Assembly: GCA_945866505.1 (NCBI GenBank)
Contig: CAMBHH010000050.1
Span: 1-18,707, forward strand
Reading direction: 5' to 3'
Source: Flavobacterium psychrophilum
Lineage (GTDB): Bacteria > Bacteroidota > Bacteroidia > Flavobacteriales > Flavobacteriaceae
DNA length: 18,707 nucleotides
Of the stretch, positions 15,194 through 18,707 are shown piece by piece; positions within the stretch are counted from its first letter, which is position 1; each line of letters begins with the position of its first letter. The position numbers and the translations under genes are program-made. Below the pieces are notes generated by a model. The model did no database searches and was not told where the DNA came from. It was given only the letters and a program-made list of their open reading frames with translations.

Positions 15194-15802
15194 TTATTTT
15201 TCACTAAAGTTACTTTCGGGCAACGTTACAATCACTTCATTTCTTCTTCCTAAAAGTTGATAGGGTGGATTGTAACCCAAGTAGCGAAAATTGCCATAAA
15301 ACGAAATTCCTTTATCATTTAAATTATTTTCAAGCATCATTTTATGTTCGTTAATACTTTCATTATTAGCAAATCCACCGAATTCTATGACGGCAACATA
15401 TTCAGGTTCTGACGTTATAATGTCAATACTTGAATCATTGGGTTTTGGTAACGTATTTTGCTTGTAAATGGCTGGAAGCACAAATGCCATTGTAGATTTA
15501 GTTGCACCAATATCCATACGAACTGGCGATGTCATTGCTATTTGTTTCTTTTCGCTGTTCCCTCCAAAAATATATTTTGCCAATTTACCAAAACCAGAAG
15601 AGCCCAAATCACGATACGATTTTGAAGTAGAGGTAATCATTGCCATCGTTGCAGCGGGATAATACCTAATTTCAAAATTTTTCTCTTTCCGAATCAGCTT
15701 GTACGCTTGGGTTTCCGTTTTATTGATGGACATAAAGGTGTAAATTTGAAATAGAAGGAATAGTCCAACTATGATACTAATTGTAATGATAAATATTTTC
15801 AT
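15194..15802 (-). CDS. SOUL family heme-binding protein
   Basis: A 202-residue protein of the SOUL/HBP family, whose members bind heme or tetrapyrroles; the bacterial role is not settled. Residues 4-24 form a single hydrophobic N-terminal segment, an anchor or uncleaved signal, suggesting the domain faces the periplasm. Family blocks are FEIRYYPAATMA (43-54), KKQIAMTSPVRM (85-96) and GYNPPYQLLGRRNEV (176-190). It is the last gene of a three-gene cluster, starting 15 bases after the semialdehyde dehydrogenase, so co-expression with carbonyl-handling enzymes is likely. Confidence 0.92.
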   Translation of the reverse strand: MKIFIITISIIVGLFLLFQIYTFMSINKTETQAYKLIRKEKNFEIRYYPAATMAMITSTSKSYRDLGSSGFGKLAKYIFGGNSEKKQIAMTSPVRMDIGATKSTMAFVLPAIYKQNTLPKPNDSSIDIITSEPEYVAVIEFGGFANNESINEHKMMLENNLNDKGISFYGNFRYLGYNPPYQLLGRRNEVIVTLPESNFSEK

Positions 15803-15817
15803 TAAGTCTATTTTTTA

Positions 15818-17200
15818 TTAAAAAGGATCACTCAATTCACTTATTCTAATCAATTTTTTATTTACACATTCATTAAGTCCCAATTCTGCCATTTCTCTTC
15901 CGTAGCCTGAACCTTTTGTACCACCAAAAGGCAAGTCGGCTTGAGTCCAAGTTGGGTGGTTGATGAAGACCATTCCAGTATCAATTTGATTGGCTATGCG
16001 TTTGCCTCTTTCTATGTCTTGGGTAAACACGGAACCACCTAATCCAAATGGTGAATTGTTGGCTAAAGCTATAGCTTCCTCTCCATTTTGTACTTTAAAG
16101 AACAACGCCACGGGACCGAAAAATTCTTCGTAAAAAACAGGATTGTTAGGTAGTATGTCCGTTATAATAGTGGCTTCCATAAATGCGCCTTCTCGATCCA
16201 CTCTTTTTCCTCCCAAGAGAATTTTGGCACCGCCTTCTACCGCTCTTTTTACTTGACTGGCAATGTTTATTGCGGCTTCTTCTGAGCAAAGTGGCCCGAG
16301 GTTTGTAGGTTCATCCATTGGGTCGCCTACGACTAATTGCTCCATTTTCGCTTTGAATTTTTCCAAGAATTCATCTGCGATACTTTCTACAGCAATGAAG
16401 CGTTTTGAAGCGACGCAACACTGACCGTTGTTGTTAATTCTTCCTACCACAGCCCATTCAACAGCTTTGTCAATATCGGCATCTTCGAGGATGATAAAAG
16501 CATCACTTCCTCCCAATTCTAAAACTGACTTTTTGATATGCTTTCCTGCTTCGGCGGCCACACTTGCACCAGCGCCTTCACTTCCTGTGAGTGATACTCC
16601 CTTGATTCTTTTGTCGGCTACCATTGCAGTTGTACGTTGTTTGCCCAACAATAGATTGGTGTAAAGTCCTAGCGGTGCGCCAGCTTCCAGAAAAAGTTGT
16701 TCAATGGCAATGGCACATTGTGGCACATTGGAAGCATGTTTGACTAAAACTGTATTCCCAATCATAATATTGGGTGCCGCAAATCGAGCTACCTGATAAA
16801 ACGGGAAATTCCAAGGTTGCACGCCTAAAAGCACACCGATGGAGCTGTGTCTTATGAATGCTTGACCGTGAACTGGATGTAGTATTTTATCTGCTAAAAA
16901 GGTTTCAGCATTTTTAGCATAATAGTCAAATATTTCGGCACTCAATTTTATTTCTCCTTCGGCATGGGAAAGAAGTTTACCCATTTCTAGTGTAATGATT
17001 TTAGCTAGTTCTTTCTTTTTGGCTCGCAGTAAACCCGCCACCTTATAGAGTATTTGTGCTCTTGCTTGGTACTCTGTATTCTTCCATTCATCATACGAGA
17101 TTACCGCCATCGCTACTGCATTTTCTACGGCAGCATCAGTCATTTCGTCGAATGATTTCACTAATTTATTGGTGGTTGGATTGATGGTTTGAATTGCCAT
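15818..17200 (-). CDS. Succinate-semialdehyde dehydrogenase, Sad/YneI type
   Basis: NAD(P)-dependent oxidation of succinate semialdehyde or a related aldehyde to the acid, 460 residues. It resembles E. coli Sad (YneI, about 462 residues) more than the longer GabD. Examples are [11 protein letters not shown] (153-163) and [10 protein letters not shown] (226-235). Active-site residues are Asn131 in QPWNFP, Glu228, and Cys262 in NNGQCC, where the first Cys sits at the variable position. FFGPVA (360-365) and [14 protein letters not shown] near the end are also typical. It begins 4 bases after the DJ-1/PfpI gene. Without a GABA transaminase nearby, the real substrate may be another semialdehyde. 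Confidence 0.92.
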   Translation of the reverse strand: MAIQTINPTTNKLVKSFDEMTDAAVENAVAMAVISYDEWKNTEYQARAQILYKVAGLLRAKKKELAKIITLEMGKLLSHAEGEIKLSAEIFDYYAKNAETFLADKILHPVHGQAFIRHSSIGVLLGVQPWNFPFYQVARFAAPNIMIGNTVLVKHASNVPQCAIAIEQLFLEAGAPLGLYTNLLLGKQRTTAMVADKRIKGVSLTGSEGAGASVAAEAGKHIKKSVLELGGSDAFIILEDADIDKAVEWAVVGRINNNGQCCVASKRFIAVESIADEFLEKFKAKMEQLVVGDPMDEPTNLGPLCSEEAAINIASQVKRAVEGGAKILLGGKRVDREGAFMEATIITDILPNNPVFYEEFFGPVALFFKVQNGEEAIALANNSPFGLGGSVFTQDIERGKRIANQIDTGMVFINHPTWTQADLPFGGTKGSGYGREMAELGLNECVNKKLIRISELSDPF

Positions 17201-17204
17201 GATT

Positions 17205-17891
17205 TTATTTTTTACCTATTAGTGTTTTTAAAAGTAGGTTGGCCACCGCTTCTGAAGAGCCTGGATTTTGTCCGGTGATTAATAAGCCATCTTGTATTAC
17301 ATACGATGCCCAATCTTCTCCTCTAGAATAAACAGCACCATTTTTTTTGAGTTCGTCTTCCAATAAAAACGGAACTACTTTCGTTAGTTGCACTGCTTCT
17401 TCTTCGGTGTTTGAAAAACTAGTTAGTTCTTTTCCTTTAATCAGTGGTTCTCCATTTTTTGCTTTCACATTGACCAAGGCAGCAGGAGCGTGGCAGACAA
17501 AAGCTATTGGTTTTTGATTGTTGTAAAACGCTTCAATTAGTTGAATAGAGCCTTTGTCAACTGCTAAATCCCAAAGTGGTCCGTGGCCTCCCGGATAAAA
17601 AACAGCATCAAAATCATCTTGTTGTACAGCACTCAATTGGAAAGAATGCGCTACTTTATCGATAAGGATATTGTCTTTATAAAATCGTTCTGTCGAAGGC
17701 GTTTGTGCATCGGCCAATTCACTTTGCGGATCTACTGGTGGTTGACCACCTTTTGGAGAAGCGATGGTAATTTCGGCACCTGCATCGGCTAGAACATAAT
17801 AAGGTGTTGCAAATTCTTCTACCCAAAAACCAGTTTTTTTACCCGTGTTTCCCAATTCACTATGAGACGTTAATATAATTAGAATTTTCAT
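17205..17891 (-). CDS. DJ-1/PfpI family protein, Hsp31-like
   Basis: A 228-residue class I glutamine amidotransferase-like protein of the DJ-1/PfpI group. Hsp31-type members act as glutathione-independent glyoxalases or protein/nucleotide deglycases and as chaperones. GFWVEEFATPY (21-31) contains the active-site Glu (E25 or E26), YPGGHGPLWDL (99-109) forms the oxyanion loop, and FVCHAPAAL (131-139) carries nucleophile Cys133 and His134. Its length and ASPKGGQPPVDPQS (44-57) are typical of the long Hsp31-like branch. First gene of the DJ-1 - dehydrogenase - SOUL cluster. No TAnnTTTG is found upstream, only an inverted repeat. Confidence 0.92.
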   Translation of the reverse strand: MKILIILTSHSELGNTGKKTGFWVEEFATPYYVLADAGAEITIASPKGGQPPVDPQSELADAQTPSTERFYKDNILIDKVAHSFQLSAVQQDDFDAVFYPGGHGPLWDLAVDKGSIQLIEAFYNNQKPIAFVCHAPAALVNVKAKNGEPLIKGKELTSFSNTEEEAVQLTKVVPFLLEDELKKNGAVYSRGEDWASYVIQDGLLITGQNPGSSEAVANLLLKTLIGKK

Positions 17892-17927
17892 TTTTATTTG
17901 TTTATGTTGTTACTTTAGAATTGTATA

Positions 17928-17957
17928 AAGGTTGTGCCTTTTCGAGATTAAAACCTT
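17928..17957. promoter_or_regulatory. Inverted repeat upstream of the DJ-1/PfpI gene
   Basis: AAGGTT (17928-17933) and AACCTT (17952-17957) are inverted copies 18 bases apart, and the flanking TATA-like bases extend the symmetry with one bulge. It lies 37-66 bases before the ATG at 17891, where an operator would be expected. No regulator is known. Confidence 0.3.
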
Positions 17958-18036
17958 ATATAATTAATGAAAATAGTTGCATTATTTACTTGGTTTCTTC
18001 ATTGGAGTTTTGGGAATCACGATACAGAAGAAGTTT

Positions 18037-18249
18037 TTATTCTTCTTCGTTAGTGTATTCTAAAATATCTCCAGGTTGGCAATTTAGCGCCTTGCAAATC
18101 GCTTCTAAAGTGCTGAATCGAATAGCTTTTGCCTTTCCTGTTTTTAAAATAGAAAGATTAGAGAGTGTTAAATCTACCTTTGCCGAAAGATCGTTTAGCG
18201 AGATTTTCCGTTTCGCCATCATAACATCTAGGTTTACAATTATTGCCAT
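18037..18249 (-). CDS. YozG-like XRE-family transcriptional regulator
   Basis: A 70-residue protein that is essentially one Cro/CI-type helix-turn-helix domain. NLDVMMAKRKISLNDLSAKV (6-25) gives the first helices and the start of the HTH. The recognition region is LTLSNLSILKTGKAKAIRFS (27-46), followed by TLEAICKALNCQPGDILEY (47-65), typical of the Bacillus YozG group. There is no ligand or dimerisation domain. It starts two bases after the DUF2975 gene ends, and such pairs are common, so it probably regulates its own operon or works with the membrane partner. Confidence 0.93.
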   Translation of the reverse strand: MAIIVNLDVMMAKRKISLNDLSAKVDLTLSNLSILKTGKAKAIRFSTLEAICKALNCQPGDILEYTNEEE

Positions 18250-18251
18250 AA

Positions 18252-18707
18252 TTAAATTGTTAGTTCGTTTTCCGATTGCAATTCGACTCCTTTTTTGAAA
18301 ATAACGGCAATGACATAAACTACTGCTGCCATCAAAACAAACGCATTGCTATCGACCAAAAATTGATTTAATGGTTCGATTTTGTAACCGTCTTGCTGCA
18401 AGCTTTTTGCAATTTCACTAGCTATATAACTCACGAGCCCAATAGATAAGGTCAAATAGCTCATTCGTGTAATTTGTGTTGAAACAAAAGCACTGAAAGG
18501 TTTTTCAAGATCTAGCTTGAGAAGAAGCATAATGACAATGTAAAATAAAATGCATTTTAGGATTGAAAGGAATAAAACAAAACTATACATACCATAAAAA
18601 ACCCATTGACTTCGATTGTACAATTCGCTTAAATCCATTTTTTGATATAAATTATGGACCATTTCAGGTTTGAAAATACTGAATACAAAGTTGACAATTA
18701 AAGCGCC
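18252..18707 (-). CDS. DUF2975 membrane protein, truncated by the window edge
   Basis: DUF2975 family integral membrane protein of unknown function, with 151 codons visible. The frame stays open from the ATG at 18662 to the last base, and the extra 15 codons read GALIVNFVFSIFKPE, which suits the end of a first membrane helix. The true start is therefore beyond 18707. Spans are visible in QWVFYGMYSFVLFLSILKCI and onward to FYIVIMLLLKL, then YLTLSIGLVSYIASEIA and FVLMAAVVYVIAVIF. It is paired with the downstream YozG-like regulator, two bases apart. This membrane protein plus small XRE regulator arrangement recurs in Firmicutes and Bacteroidota. Confidence 0.85.
   Translation of the reverse strand, partial: GALIVNFVFSIFKPEMVHNLYQKMDLSELYNRSQWVFYGMYSFVLFLSILKCILFYIVIMLLLKLDLEKPFSAFVSTQITRMSYLTLSIGLVSYIASEIAKSLQQDGYKIEPLNQFLVDSNAFVLMAAVVYVIAVIFKKGVELQSENELTI

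Noticed and set aside
18026..18048. GAAGAAG/CTTCTTC inverted repeat at the end of the YozG-like gene as a terminator
   Set aside because: The pairing arises mainly from the repeated Glu codons at the gene end, and no U-rich run follows on the minus strand.
17921..18298. Plus-strand open frame of 125 codons across the YozG-like gene
   Set aside because: It covers the whole of a well-supported small regulator in antisense, and its sequence has no domain character.

Overview
The window looks like ordinary chromosome from a low-GC member of the Bacteroidota, most likely Flavobacterium or a close relative. Three things suggest this: the DNA is AT-rich; the proteins resemble flavobacterial families; and several genes are preceded by the phylum's -7 promoter element TAnnTTTG, with AT-rich leaders and few Shine-Dalgarno-like sites. 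Nineteen protein genes are visible. Eighteen lie on the minus strand and one, a TauE/SafE exporter, on the plus strand. No tRNA, rRNA, insertion sequence, phage gene or CRISPR array was seen. The genus is an inference from protein resemblance, not a database match.

Layout from left to right (minus-strand transcription runs right to left). At 42-1331 is a DEAD-box RNA helicase with a hairpin directly in front of its start codon. It is followed by a GNAT acetyltransferase (1450-1956) and an exported PAP2-type phosphatase with altered motifs (2100-3065). Next come a YpfJ-type zinc metallopeptidase, a multi-pass membrane protein and a class 3 aldehyde dehydrogenase (3168-6232). A tight four-gene operon spans 6407-10137: panB, a dolichyl-phosphate-sugar-synthase-like GT2, an ArnT/PMT-like transferase and an RluA pseudouridine synthase. 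DUF2809 and YeiH membrane genes (10275-11637), a RimJ/RimL-type acetyltransferase and an iron-sulfur L-serine ammonia-lyase follow, the last ending at 13879.

The serine lyase and the plus-strand TauE/SafE gene (14081-14860) are divergent, and both have recognisable -7 boxes between them. A 333-bp convergent gap with strong inverted repeats separates tauE from a DJ-1/PfpI - semialdehyde dehydrogenase - SOUL operon (15194-17891). The right edge holds a YozG-like regulator and a DUF2975 membrane protein cut by the window end.

The genes cover core metabolism (pantothenate, serine catabolism), RNA handling, aldehyde and carbonyl detoxification, sulfur-anion export and surface glycosylation. I did not find a defence or mobile system. 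The most notable signals are non-coding: the rhlE leader hairpin, a dyad over the tauE -33 region, a long imperfect palindrome at the rluA stop codon, and a nested palindrome built from CATATAAG-like units downstream of tauE. Among the proteins, the sugar-transferase pair inside the panB-rluA operon and the motif-divergent PAP2 protein deserve a second look.
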